A stretch of 64,000 nt of DNA, taken from contig NZ_FOBF01000007.1 of assembly GCF_900109355.1 (NCBI RefSeq), forward strand, positions 62,001 to 126,000. The letters are read 5' to 3'. The position numbers were made by a program, and so were the translations under genes. Position 1 is the first letter of the stretch. Every line of letters starts with the position of its first letter. Source of the stretch: Nonomuraea pusilla. GTDB lineage: Bacteria > Actinomycetota > Actinomycetes > Streptosporangiales > Streptosporangiaceae. Shown in pieces: positions 45,184 through 53,177 of this stretch. A model generated the notes under the pieces. It saw only the letters and a program-made list of their open reading frames with translations, made no database searches and had not been told where the DNA came from.

Positions 45184-46124
45184 GCGCCCTCCCCGAACAG
45201 CGCGCCGCGCAGCCGGGCGGCGACGTACTCGCGCGCCTCGGACGCCTGGTCGAACAGGCCGGGCAGGCAGAAGAAGCCGTGCACCGCGCCCTCGAACCTG
45301 CGCAGCTCGGCCGGGACCCCGGCGTGCGCCAGGCGGACGGCGTACCGCTCGCCCTCGTCCCTGAGGACGTCGCACTCGGCCGTCACCACCGTCGCGGCGG
45401 GCAGGCCCGAGAGGTCGGGCAGGCGCAGCGGCGACAGCCGCGGGTCGGCAGGGTCGGCGCCGGGCGCGTACTGGCGGGCGAACCAGGCCATCTCCTCGGC
45501 GTCGAGGCCGAAGCCCTTGGCGAACTCGAGGTAGCTCGGGGTGTCCATGGCGACGTCGAGCACCGGGTAGACGAGCGCCTGGTGCGCCAGCCGCAGCCCG
45601 GCGTCGCGGGCCTGCCAGGCGGCGACGGCGGCGAGGTTGCCGCCCGCGCTGTCGCCGACCACGGCCACGGCGCCGTTGCACTGGTAGAAGGCGGGACGGG
45701 CGAAGATGTCGCGCACGACCGTCCAGGCGTCGTCGGCGGCGGCGGGGAAGGCGTGCTCGGGCGCCAGCCGGTAGTCGACGGACACCACGACCGCGCCGGT
45801 CCTGACGGCGAGGTCGCGGCCGACCGCGTCGTTGCGCCTGACGCTGCCGAACACCCAGCCGCCGCCGTGGAAGTACACGACCACCGGCAGCGGGCCGTCG
45901 CCGCGGTCGGCGCGGTAGATGCGGACGGGCACGCCGGGCCCGTCGTCGCGCACCGCCGTCTCGTCGCGGACGGACGGCAGCGGCGGCAGCGGCCCCCGGT
46001 GGGGCGCCAGGGCGTCCTGGGCACGCAGCTCCTGGATCCCGGCCAGGTCGAGCGCGGCGAGGTCGGTGTTCAGGTCCGACGGGTAGAGCGCGACGTACTC
46101 CTGGGCCTGAGGGTGCAGCGGCAT
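45180..46124 (-). CDS. Alpha/beta hydrolase, hormone-sensitive-lipase family esterase
   Basis: 314 residues from ATG 46124. The oxyanion motif [13 protein letters not shown], the nucleophile [16 protein letters not shown], the acid in [11 protein letters not shown] and the His in [13 protein letters not shown] give a complete HSL-type triad. It hydrolyses short carboxylic esters; soluble. It lies ten bases after the amidotransferase-like gene and overlaps the enoyl-CoA hydratase gene, so all three are cotranscribed. Confidence 0.92.
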   Translation of the reverse strand: MPLHPQAQEYVALYPSDLNTDLAALDLAGIQELRAQDALAPHRGPLPPLPSVRDETAVRDDGPGVPVRIYRADRGDGPLPVVVYFHGGGWVFGSVRRNDAVGRDLAVRTGAVVVSVDYRLAPEHAFPAAADDAWTVVRDIFARPAFYQCNGAVAVVGDSAGGNLAAVAAWQARDAGLRLAHQALVYPVLDVAMDTPSYLEFAKGFGLDAEEMAWFARQYAPGADPADPRLSPLRLPDLSGLPAATVVTAECDVLRDEGERYAVRLAHAGVPAELRRFEGAVHGFFCLPGLFDQASEAREYVAARLRGALFGEGA

Positions 46125-46134
46125 GTGCCGCAGC

Positions 46135-46821
46135 CTAGCGGGCCGCCTCCACGAGCGCATCGAACAGCCGGTTGTCCGCCCCGCGCTCCGGGTGCCACTG
46201 GACGCCCACCGCGAACCTGTGGCCCTGCAGCTCGACGCCCTCGACGACCTGGTCCTCCGCCCAGGCCACGGCGAGCAGGCCCGCGCCCAGGCGGCGTACG
46301 GACTGGCGGTGCGGCGCGGTGACCTCGACCCGGTCGCCCACCGCCTTGCCCAGCCTGCTGGAGATGCTGACCTGGACGACGTGGGGGCGTCCGGGCTCGG
46401 CGTGCCTGTCGTCGCCGAGCACGTCGGGCAGCCACGGGATGATGGTGCCGCCCTGCGCGACGTTGAGGACGTGCATGCCGCGGGCGACGGCGAGGATCGG
46501 GACGCCCGCCTCGACGGCGGCCCTGGCGACGGCCAGCTCGAAGCGGTCGCGGTGCTCCTGCGGGGCGGCCGCGCGCGGGTGCTGCTCGCCGCCGTACGCG
46601 GCGGCTCCGAGCTCGGGCCCGCCGGCGAGGACGACGCCGCGCAGCCCGCGCACCTGGTCGGGGGCGGCGTGCGGGGAGAGCGGCGGCAGCACCACGGGAG
46701 CGCCGCCCGCCCGCTCGACGGCCTTGGCGTAGGCGGGTGGCGACAGGACGGCCTCCCGTACCCAGTCGCTCCAGCGGGCTGCCTCGAGGTAGGCGGTGAT
46801 GCCGATCAGGGGTCGGGACAT
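46135..46821 (-). CDS. Class I glutamine amidotransferase (PuuD/peptidase C26-like) lacking its catalytic Cys
   Basis: 228 residues. The family usually cleaves gamma-glutamyl amides. The fold is clear: PLIGITAYLE, VVLAGGPELGAAAYGG, the nucleophile strand and QWHPERGADN with His210 and Glu212. The nucleophile elbow should read CRGMHVLNV but reads PILAVARGMHVLNVAQGG: Ala113 (GCC, 46483-46485) replaces Cys. The rest is well preserved, so it is likely a binding protein or pseudoenzyme. First gene of an operon with an esterase and an enoyl-CoA hydratase, preceded by a good promoter. Confidence 0.85.
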   Translation of the reverse strand: MSRPLIGITAYLEAARWSDWVREAVLSPPAYAKAVERAGGAPVVLPPLSPHAAPDQVRGLRGVVLAGGPELGAAAYGGEQHPRAAAPQEHRDRFELAVARAAVEAGVPILAVARGMHVLNVAQGGTIIPWLPDVLGDDRHAEPGRPHVVQVSISSRLGKAVGDRVEVTAPHRQSVRRLGAGLLAVAWAEDQVVEGVELQGHRFAVGVQWHPERGADNRLFDALVEAAR

Positions 46822-46967
46822 GCGATCTCCAGGGTGCGCGGGCCCGCCGCCGCCTGGCTCGCCTGCGCGTCCGCGCCCGGGGCGGGCACAGGGCCATCAT
46901 GGCGCAGCCGCGGGGCCGCCGCATGCGGGACGGCGGGCGTCCTTCTCCGCCTGCAGGCGTCACTCGA

Positions 46968-46995
46968 AAAATAGAAATGTTTTCGCATTTATCAA
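46968..46995 (-). promoter_or_regulatory. Promoter for the amidotransferase-like operon
   Basis: TTGATA, 16 bp, TATTTT on the minus strand, about 145 bp upstream of the ATG at 46821. The hexamers are close to consensus and lie in the most AT-rich patch of the region. A small hairpin (AAATG-TTTTCG-CATTT) occupies the spacer and could be an operator. Confidence 0.5.
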
Positions 46996-47185
46996 CTTAA
47001 AAGGGCCGGGTTGGTCAATGCGGAGAATGCACCGCGCAGCCCTTCATACTTCGGCTTCCCCGCGTATTGGGGTGAACCGGTTGTGACGGTGTGGGCACGA
47101 TGGAACACTGCGAGATGAGCGATCGGATGTGCCGGGGCCGCCGGCCGCTCGGGACCCGGAGCCGTCAGGGAGGTGAACGACAACA

Positions 47186-47204
47186 ACCGGAATCGGATTC
47201 CGGT
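47186..47204 (+). promoter_or_regulatory. Perfect 19-bp inverted repeat before the flavohemoprotein gene
   Basis: ACCGGAATCGGATTCCGGT has nine-base arms around a single G and ends 20 bases before the ATG. It lies just upstream of the AAGGTGG ribosome-binding site. It may be an operator for a nitric-oxide or redox-responsive repressor, or a leader hairpin. Confidence 0.55.
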
Positions 47205-47224
47205 GAAAAGGTGGGGTTGGGCAT

Positions 47225-48343
47225 ATGTCGTTGAATCCGCGTCTGGTGAAGGAGAGTTTCTCTCACCTCGAACCCGTGGCCTCCAAGGCCGCGGCCTACT
47301 TCTACGGGCGGCTGTTCGCGGAGAACCCGCACCTGCGGAGCATGTTCCCGCCCGCCATGGACATCCAGCGCGAGCGGCTGTTCGGAGCCCTCGCCCGGAT
47401 GGTCTGGAGCGTGGACAGCCCGGAGGGCATGGCCGGCTACCTCGGCCAGCTCGGCAGGGACCACCGCAAGTACGGCGTCGCGCCCGAGCACTACGGCGCC
47501 GTCGGCAGGGCGCTGGTGGCGACCGTCAGGCGCTTCGCCGCCGAGGTCTGGGACGACGAGGTGGAGGCCGCCTGGGTGTCGGCCTACGGCGTCGCCGCCG
47601 GGCTCATGCTCGACGCGGCACGGGCCGACGCGACCGTCACGCCCGCCTGGTGGACGGCCGAGGTGGTCGGCCACGAACTACGCCACCGCGACATCGCGGT
47701 CCTGACGCTGCGGCCCTCGCAGCCGTTCCCCTACCTGCCGGGGCAGCACGTCACGGTGCAGACGCCGCGCTGGCCGCGCGTGTGGCGGACGTTCTCCATC
47801 GCGAACGCGCCGCGCGAGGACAACACGATCACGCTGCACGTCCGTTCGGTGCCCGGCGGCTGGGTGTCCACGACGCTGACCCGCGACACCCGCGTCGGCG
47901 ACACGGTGATGCTGGGCCGCGCCACCGGCATGATGACCCGGGGCGAGGAGGACACGCGCGACCTGCTCTGCGTGGCGGGCGGCACCGGCCTGGCGCCGCT
48001 CAAGGCGATCGTCGAGGACGTCGTCGCCTCGGGCCGCAGACCGGACATCCACCTGCTGTTCGGCGCCCGCACCCAGCCCGAGCTGTACGACCTGCCGGAC
48101 CTCATGCGCCTGCAGTCGTCGTTCCCCTGGCTGCGGGTGCTGCCGGTGGTCTCCGACGACGGGTCGTTCCGCGGCATGCGCGGCCGCCTGCCGGAGGTGG
48201 TGCGGCGCTTCCGCTCGTGGTCGGATCACGACGTCTACGTGTGCGGCCCCTCCGGGATGGTGGACGAGACGGTCCGCGCCCTGCAGGAGGACGGCGTGCC
48301 GCCCGCCCGCATCCGCCTCGACGCCGCCGTGACGACCTGCTGA
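47225..48343 (+). CDS. hmp: Flavohemoprotein (nitric oxide dioxygenase-like)
   Basis: 372 residues. The globin domain (1-130) has the B10 Tyr region AAAYFYGRLF and the proximal His80 in LGRDHRKYGV. The FAD domain shows FPYLPGQHVTV and RTFSIANAP, and the NAD domain CVAGGTGLAPLKAIVED and VYVCGPSGMVDETV. It oxidises nitric oxide to nitrate using NAD(P)H and oxygen. It is about 25 residues shorter than enterobacterial Hmp, a variant common in actinomycetes. The 19-bp inverted repeat upstream suggests control by a repressor. Confidence 0.9.
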   Translation: MSLNPRLVKESFSHLEPVASKAAAYFYGRLFAENPHLRSMFPPAMDIQRERLFGALARMVWSVDSPEGMAGYLGQLGRDHRKYGVAPEHYGAVGRALVATVRRFAAEVWDDEVEAAWVSAYGVAAGLMLDAARADATVTPAWWTAEVVGHELRHRDIAVLTLRPSQPFPYLPGQHVTVQTPRWPRVWRTFSIANAPREDNTITLHVRSVPGGWVSTTLTRDTRVGDTVMLGRATGMMTRGEEDTRDLLCVAGGTGLAPLKAIVEDVVASGRRPDIHLLFGARTQPELYDLPDLMRLQSSFPWLRVLPVVSDDGSFRGMRGRLPEVVRRFRSWSDHDVYVCGPSGMVDETVRALQEDGVPPARIRLDAAVTTC

Positions 48344-48373
48344 CCGCCCCGCGCGCCCCGCCCTGGGCGCGGC

Positions 48374-49180
48374 TCAGGGGCGGGACCGCTCGCGCAGCGC
48401 GGCGGCCGTCTCCTCGTCTCCGGGCCAGAACGTCTCGATGGCCAGCTCGGAGACCGTCACGTCCACCGGCGTGCCGAAGGTGGCGATCGTCGTGAACATC
48501 GACAGCACCCGGTCGCCGTACGCGACGCGCAGCGGCAGCAGGATGTCGCCGGGGCCGGGCACGTGGGCGACGTTGAGGTCCACGCCCGGGTAGGTGTAGG
48601 AGGACAGCTCGTCGTGCAGCTCGGCCAGGCGCCCGTCGGCCGACAGCTCCGCCTGCCTGCGCAGCTGCTGCAGCAGGTGGGCGCGCACCTCGGCCAGGTT
48701 GAGCAGCCGCCCGCCCATCGCCTGCGGGTGCAGCGACAGGCGCATCACGTTGATCGGCTCCTGCAGCAGCTCGGCGGGCACCCCCTCCATGAACATGGCC
48801 GCCGCGGAGTTGGCCGCGACGAGGTTCCACACCGCGTCCACGACGACCGCCGGGTACGGCTCGTGCCCGGCCAGGATCTTGTCCAGCGCCCGGCGGACGA
48901 CGTCCATCTCCGGGGCGAGCACCTCCCGCTCGGGGTACACGGGCGCGAAGCCCGCCGCCATCATCAGCCTGTTGCGGTGCCGCAGCGGCACGTCCAGCTC
49001 CTCGGCCAGTCTCATCACCATCTCGCGGCTCGGCCGGGCGCGCCCGGTCTCGAGGAAGCTGACGTGCCGGGCCGACACGTCCGCCTCGATGGCGAGGTCG
49101 AGCTGGCTCACCCGGCGGCGCTGCCGCCACGACCGCAGCAGTTCTCCAAAAGTCTCTTCTTGTACGGCGAGTGCTCCCAT
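48374..49180 (-). CDS. XRE-family regulator with MmyB-like ligand-binding domain
   Basis: 268 residues from ATG 49180. An XRE helix-turn-helix (SWRQRRRVSQLDLAIEADVS with ARHVSFLETGRARPS) is followed by the MmyB-type PAS-like domain (YPAVVVDAVWNLVAANSAAA, LRLSLHPQAM-type segment VMRLSLHPQAMGG). Members bind fatty acids in the known structure. Convergent with the flavohemoprotein gene, 30 bp apart, and divergent from the BNR-repeat gene. Confidence 0.9.
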   Translation of the reverse strand: MGALAVQEETFGELLRSWRQRRRVSQLDLAIEADVSARHVSFLETGRARPSREMVMRLAEELDVPLRHRNRLMMAAGFAPVYPEREVLAPEMDVVRRALDKILAGHEPYPAVVVDAVWNLVAANSAAAMFMEGVPAELLQEPINVMRLSLHPQAMGGRLLNLAEVRAHLLQQLRRQAELSADGRLAELHDELSSYTYPGVDLNVAHVPGPGDILLPLRVAYGDRVLSMFTTIATFGTPVDVTVSELAIETFWPGDEETAAALRERSRP

Positions 49181-49344
49181 GTCAGAACACGTTAGCTGTG
49201 GGCAGGGAAGCAGCACGATTACCTCGGAGGTCATCGGGCGGCAAATCGCGCACTCCCCGGCGGCGTACGCGGGGGCGTGACACGATGGCCGCAAGACACG
49301 AGCCGGAAGACCTCACCGTCGGAGGCGACCTTGGGAGCCATGCT

Positions 49345-50424
49345 ATGAGTGACGCGGTGCTCGCGATCGGCACCCGCAAGGGCCTGTTCCTCGCCCGCTC
49401 GTCGGGCGGCGGCCCCTTCGAGCTCCAGCCGATCCAGTTCTCCACGGTCGCGGTGCCGTCGGTGGCCGTCGACACGCGCGGCGCCGCCCCCCGCCTGCTG
49501 GCCGGGGTGGAGTACGGCCACTTCGGGCCGTCCGTCATGTACTCCGACGACCTCGGCGAGACCTGGCAGGAGGCGGGCGCGCCGCCCGTGGCCTTCCCCG
49601 AGAAGACGGGGGCCACCCTGGCGCGGGTCTGGCAGCTCACGCCGTCGCCGTCCGAGCCCGACGTCGTCTGGGCGGGGGCCGAGCCCGCCGCGCTGTTCCG
49701 CTCCGAGGACCGCGGCGTCACGTACCGGATGGTCGAGGGGCTGTGGGAGCACCCGCACCGGCCGCAGTGGCAGCCTGGCGGCGGCGGGCTGTGCCTGCAC
49801 ACGATCGTCCCCCACCCCACCGACCCCGAGGTCCTGGGCGTCGCCGTCTCGGCCGCGGGCTTCTACCGCACGAACGACGGCGGCCTGTCGTGGGAGGCCG
49901 CCAACCGCAACATCCGGGCGCCGTTCTTCCCCGAGGGCAGCCAGTACCCCGAGTTCGGCCAGTGCGTGCACAAGGTCGCCGTCGACCCCGCCCGGCCCGA
50001 GCGGCTCTACCTGCAGCACCACTTCGGGGTCTACCGCAGCGACGACTTCGGCGGCGACTGGCACCCCATCGGCGGCTCGCTGCCGTCGGACTTCGGCTTC
50101 CCGATCGTGGCGCACCCGTCGCGGCCCGGCACCGTCTACGTGCTGCCGCTGACCGCCGACGTCGACCGCACCCCCGTCGGCCACCGCTACCGCGTCCACC
50201 GCAGCGACGACGCGGGCGGCACCTGGCGTCCGCTCGGCCAGGGCCTGCCGCAGGAGCCGGTGTACGCGTCGGTGCTGCGCGACGCCATGCACATGTCGCC
50301 CGCCGGGCTGTTCTTCGGCACCCGCGACGGCGAGGTGTACGGCTCCCGCGACGACGGCGAGACGTGGACGCTCGTCGGCCGCCACCTGCCCGACGTCCTG
50401 ACCGTGCGCTCGGCGGTGCTGTAG
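49345..50424 (+). CDS. BNR/Asp-box repeat beta-propeller protein (sialidase-like fold)
   Basis: 359 residues, ATG start. Asp-box repeats S-x-D-x-G-x-T-W recur: SDDLGETWQEAG, SEDRGVTYRMVEG, TNDGGLSWEAANR, SDDFGGDWHPIGG, SDDAGGTWRPLGQ and SRDDGETWTLVGR, giving a six-bladed propeller or similar. There is no signal peptide and no sialidase arginine triad that I can assign, so it is probably an intracellular binding or unknown enzyme. Three bases after its stop the MoaD-like gene begins, and this two-gene pairing recurs in actinomycetes. Confidence 0.87.
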   Translation: MSDAVLAIGTRKGLFLARSSGGGPFELQPIQFSTVAVPSVAVDTRGAAPRLLAGVEYGHFGPSVMYSDDLGETWQEAGAPPVAFPEKTGATLARVWQLTPSPSEPDVVWAGAEPAALFRSEDRGVTYRMVEGLWEHPHRPQWQPGGGGLCLHTIVPHPTDPEVLGVAVSAAGFYRTNDGGLSWEAANRNIRAPFFPEGSQYPEFGQCVHKVAVDPARPERLYLQHHFGVYRSDDFGGDWHPIGGSLPSDFGFPIVAHPSRPGTVYVLPLTADVDRTPVGHRYRVHRSDDAGGTWRPLGQGLPQEPVYASVLRDAMHMSPAGLFFGTRDGEVYGSRDDGETWTLVGRHLPDVLTVRSAVL

Positions 50425-50427
50425 CCC

Positions 50428-50739
50428 ATGGCCCCGTACGTGACGATGGTGGTGTTCGTCCTGCCCGGGCCGCTGCGGCGGTGGGTGAGCGGGCGGGCCG
50501 AGGTGAAGGTGTTCGCCGTGGGCGCCGACCGGGAGTCGCCGCCCACCCTGCGCGCGGCGCTCGACCGGCTGCGCCGCACCCACCCGCAGCTGGAGGCCCG
50601 CCTGCGCGACGAGTACGGCCGCATCCGGCGACACATCGCGATGGTGGTGTGCGGGGAGAACAGCGGGGGCCTGGGCGAGCTCGACTGCGCCCTGCCGCCC
50701 GGCGCCCAGGTGTACGTGCTCCCCGCCCTGTCGGCCTAG
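50428..50739 (+). CDS. MoaD/ThiS-like beta-grasp protein without C-terminal Gly-Gly
   Basis: 103 residues. VTMVVFVLPGPLRRWVSGRA, LRAALDRLRRTHPQLEARLRD, VCGENSGGLGELDCALPPGAQ and VYVLPAL match the small ubiquitin-like sulfur-carrier fold. Sulfur carriers end in Gly-Gly, which is adenylated; here the protein ends ALSA. Unless the end is wrong, it cannot act as a normal carrier. Cotranscribed with the BNR-repeat gene three bases upstream; no MoeB/ThiF-type activator nearby. Confidence 0.82.
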   Translation: MAPYVTMVVFVLPGPLRRWVSGRAEVKVFAVGADRESPPTLRAALDRLRRTHPQLEARLRDEYGRIRRHIAMVVCGENSGGLGELDCALPPGAQVYVLPALSA

Positions 50740-50759
50740 ACCGCAGGTCCTGGTTCGAT

Positions 50760-50787
50760 CCGGCCCCGGCGGGGGCTCCGGGGCCGG
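50760..50787. terminator. Bidirectional hairpin between the MoaD-like gene and thyX
   Basis: CCGGCCCCGG and CCGGGGCCGG pair perfectly over 10 bp around an eight-base loop, in the 77-bp gap between convergent genes. Confidence 0.7.
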
Positions 50788-50816
50788 GACGTGGGCCAGA
50801 CCCCGCTCCGCCGGGC

Positions 50817-51599
50817 TCAGACCTTGCGCCAGCCGGGGATCCACGCGCCGTCCTCGACGACGTAGTCGCCGAACAGCGCGGGCGCCTCCTCGCGCATGAG
50901 CTCGCCGATGCGCTGGAACAGCAGGCGGATCTCCTCCTCCGCGCCGACCGCCGTGCGGGCCTCGATGGTGTGGCGCAGGGTGCGCACGTTGGCCGTCCAG
51001 ACCAGGCCGGTGGCCAGGCCCTCAGGGGCGAACCTGCGCATGAACGAGGTGCGGTGCTTCTTCTCCGAGAACGGCACGCCCTCCTCGTCGAGCCCGAAGT
51101 GGTCGGCCATCCACAGCTGGAACTGCTCCAGCTGCTCCAGCACGGCGGTGGCCCGCTTCATCAGCTCGGCGTCCTCGCGCGCCCACTCGGGGAACCAGAA
51201 CGGCAGCTCGTCCAGGCGGACGAAGCGCAGCGACTCCTGCGAGATGGCCACACCCGGCCGGTGCCGCACCAGCTCGTGGGTGAGCACCCTGCTGACGTTG
51301 TGCAGGACGAAGCTGAAGCTCACGTGCTCGAGGACGGAGCCGTGCGCGCTGGCCAGGATGTTGCGCAGGTAGTCGTCCTGGTTCTCGCGAATGCGGACGA
51401 CGTTCGGGTTGAGCCCCGGCTCGAACGAGCGGTAGCAGAGCCGGCCGGCGAACTCGGCGAGGTTCTGCGCGTCGAGCTCGCCGCGGTCGAGGCGCTCCAG
51501 CCAGCTCTCGCCGCCGACCTCGCCCAGGTAGCGCGCCAGCTCGTCGTAGTCGAGCTTCGGACGGGCGACGACAAAGACCTCGGGTTCGACAGTGCGCAT
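50817..51599 (-). CDS. thyX: Flavin-dependent thymidylate synthase, divergent ThyX
   Basis: 260 residues from ATG 51599. ThyX makes dTMP from dUMP with FAD and methylenetetrahydrofolate. HGSVLEHVSFSFVLHNVSR and the signature ELVRHRPGVAISQESLRF are present; the classical signature is RHRx7S, whereas here the Ser comes after eight residues (RHRPGVAISQES), with SLRF in place of SxRY. ANVRTLRHTIEAR is the C-terminal substrate motif. Whether it is the main thymidylate synthase cannot be told from the window. Confidence 0.88.
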   Translation of the reverse strand: MRTVEPEVFVVARPKLDYDELARYLGEVGGESWLERLDRGELDAQNLAEFAGRLCYRSFEPGLNPNVVRIRENQDDYLRNILASAHGSVLEHVSFSFVLHNVSRVLTHELVRHRPGVAISQESLRFVRLDELPFWFPEWAREDAELMKRATAVLEQLEQFQLWMADHFGLDEEGVPFSEKKHRTSFMRRFAPEGLATGLVWTANVRTLRHTIEARTAVGAEEEIRLLFQRIGELMREEAPALFGDYVVEDGAWIPGWRKV

Positions 51600-51734
51600 G
51601 AAGAGCCCCCGCTCGGGTCGGTGATGTGACGGCCCAAGCAAACCAGCTCGCGCGCCCGCGCGCGACTCCGGCCCCCGGTCGCGTACCGGCAGGCCGCCCA
51701 GGTCAGCCCCCGCGCGCCGCGCCGGAGCCGGGTT

Positions 51735-52931
51735 TCAGAGGCGGTAGACGCGGCGGGCGTTGCCCGAGCCGATCATGTGGGCGATGCGGGCGGCGTCGGC
51801 GGTGCTCCACTCGCCCAGCGTCAGCCGGGCGCCGAGCGCGCGGGCCAGGGCGTGCCGGTAGTACAGCGCCCCCAGGTAGGCGCTCTCGGCCACGCCCCTG
51901 CAGTGGGAGCTGAACAGCAGCTTGTGGAACGGCGCCAGCTCCAGCAGCTCGTCCATGACCCGGGCGGCGGCGGCCGCGGTGTGCGGCAGGGCGAGCCCGA
52001 CGTCGACGTACACGTGCGGGTGCAGCCCGGCCAGGTACGCGGCCTGCCGGTGGTACGGGTAGCAGTGCAGGAGGATGACCGGCACGCCGAGCGGCTGCAG
52101 CGCCCCGACGAACCCGGCCAGCCTCGCCGGGTCGGCCAGGTGCGGCCCGAGCGGGACGTCCACGGCGCCCGCGTGCACCTGCAGCGGCAGGCCGCGCTCC
52201 CTGGCGACGTCCACGGCGCTCCAGAGCAGGTGGCGCAGCAGCACCTCGTCGGCGAGCGGCTGCTTCGGGTCGGCCAGCCTCCGGTTCGCCGCCGCGATCA
52301 CCGCTCCCCTGCTGGGCCGCGCCGGGTCGAAGCCGAGTCCGGCCCGGCAGGCGATGGCCGTCTTCAGCCCGACGGCCCGCGCCGCCCGCGCCGACAGCTC
52401 GGCCGCGACGCCGTCGAGGTAGTCCACGGCGATCTGGGCGGTCTCGGCGACGTCCTGCTCGATCCGTTCGATCCTGACGATCTCGTCGGCCGCCGCGCCG
52501 CCGAGGCGGCCCATCTCGGCGGCGGTGAGGGTGTCGCCGCCGTGGAGCCTGGTGTTCCGGGCGTCGGTGTCCTGGGCTGTGTCCTGCGCTGTGTCCTGCG
52601 CTGTGTCGACGAGGAACGCCACGACGCCCGCGCCGCGCAGCAGCCGGGTGTTGGCCTCGGCGGGGCCGAGCTCGGACCGCCTGGCGAGGTAGACGGCGGG
52701 CGGCGCGTGCGGCTCCAGGTCCAGCAGCGGGGCGCACCAGCGGCGCACGGCCGCGCCGAACGGCGTGTCGAAGTGCGTGGTGCCGGGCGGCGCGGGCGCG
52801 CCGCCCTCGGTGATCAGCACCTCGAACTGCGCCCTGCCGAGGTCGTCGCGGCGGACCCCGTGACAGTGGTGGTCGACGAGCGGGGCGAGCAGCGCGTCAC
52901 GCACCGTGCCTGGCAGGTCTACGGGGAGCAT
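51735..52931 (-). CDS. Amidohydrolase 2 family protein
   Basis: 398 residues from ATG 52931. Metal motif VDHHCHG near residue 19, QVHAGAVDVPLGP, VILLHCYPYHR and KLLFSSHCRGVAESAY give the metal-site His and the late Asp/Ser region of FluG-like amidohydrolases, usually found in amino-acid or nitrogen catabolism. An internal TAQD repeat (three copies, from a 12-bp duplication at 52567-52602) interrupts a loop after VAFLVD. Separated from trpEG upstream by a minisatellite. Confidence 0.82.
   Translation of the reverse strand: MLPVDLPGTVRDALLAPLVDHHCHGVRRDDLGRAQFEVLITEGGAPAPPGTTHFDTPFGAAVRRWCAPLLDLEPHAPPAVYLARRSELGPAEANTRLLRGAGVVAFLVDTAQDTAQDTAQDTDARNTRLHGGDTLTAAEMGRLGGAAADEIVRIERIEQDVAETAQIAVDYLDGVAAELSARAARAVGLKTAIACRAGLGFDPARPSRGAVIAAANRRLADPKQPLADEVLLRHLLWSAVDVARERGLPLQVHAGAVDVPLGPHLADPARLAGFVGALQPLGVPVILLHCYPYHRQAAYLAGLHPHVYVDVGLALPHTAAAAARVMDELLELAPFHKLLFSSHCRGVAESAYLGALYYRHALARALGARLTLGEWSTADAARIAHMIGSGNARRVYRL
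52567..52602. repeat. Three 12-bp tandem repeats inside the amidohydrolase gene
   Basis: GTGTCCTGGGCT, then GTGTCCTGCGCT twice, reading TAQD-TAQD-TAQD on the minus strand. In-frame expansion of a surface loop, with polymorphism likely between strains. Confidence 0.9.
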
Positions 52932-53047
52932 GCGGCAGACTCTAGGCGGTCGCCGCACGCCCCCGCGGACGTTTTGCCTACGCCAGAGACAGCCCGGCCG
53001 CCGGAGCTCCCGGGTCGCGGGAAGCCGGACGGCCGGGGGTCGTGGAA

Positions 53048-53155
53048 GGCCGGAACGCGCGAGGACGGCCCGGGGTGACCGGAGGCCGGGGCGCGCGAGA
53101 ACGGCCCGAGGTGACGGGCGGCCGGAACGCGCGAGGACGGCCCGGGGTGCGCGGG
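53048..53155. repeat. Three tandem 36-bp repeats downstream of trpEG
   Basis: Copies at 53048, 53084 and 53120 (each begins GGCCGG, centre GCGCGAGGACGGCCCG) differ at a few positions; a partial copy precedes them. Thirty-six is a multiple of three, and a minus-strand frame from a GTG overlapping the trpEG stop (53190 to 52978) reads 12-residue repeats PGRPRAFRPPVT. Composition is typical of non-coding GC-rich DNA, so I do not call a gene. Confidence 0.88.
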
Positions 53156-53177
53156 CCCGGCCCCGGGCGGTGGCCGG

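Larger units (their letters stand above)
46822..47224. other. Divergent interval with an AT-rich core
   Basis: 403 bp between the amidotransferase-like gene (minus) and the flavohemoprotein gene (plus). 46965-47010 is strikingly AT-rich and holds a minus-strand promoter and overlapping inverted repeats (CGAAAA/TTTTCG; AAATG-TTTTCG-CATTT at 46975-46990). The flavohemoprotein side holds a 19-bp inverted repeat. No gene. Confidence 0.6.

Noticed and set aside
50740..50775. tRNA-like T-loop sequence GGTTCGATCC
   Set aside because: The flanking T-stem does not pair and there is no room for an acceptor or anticodon arm.
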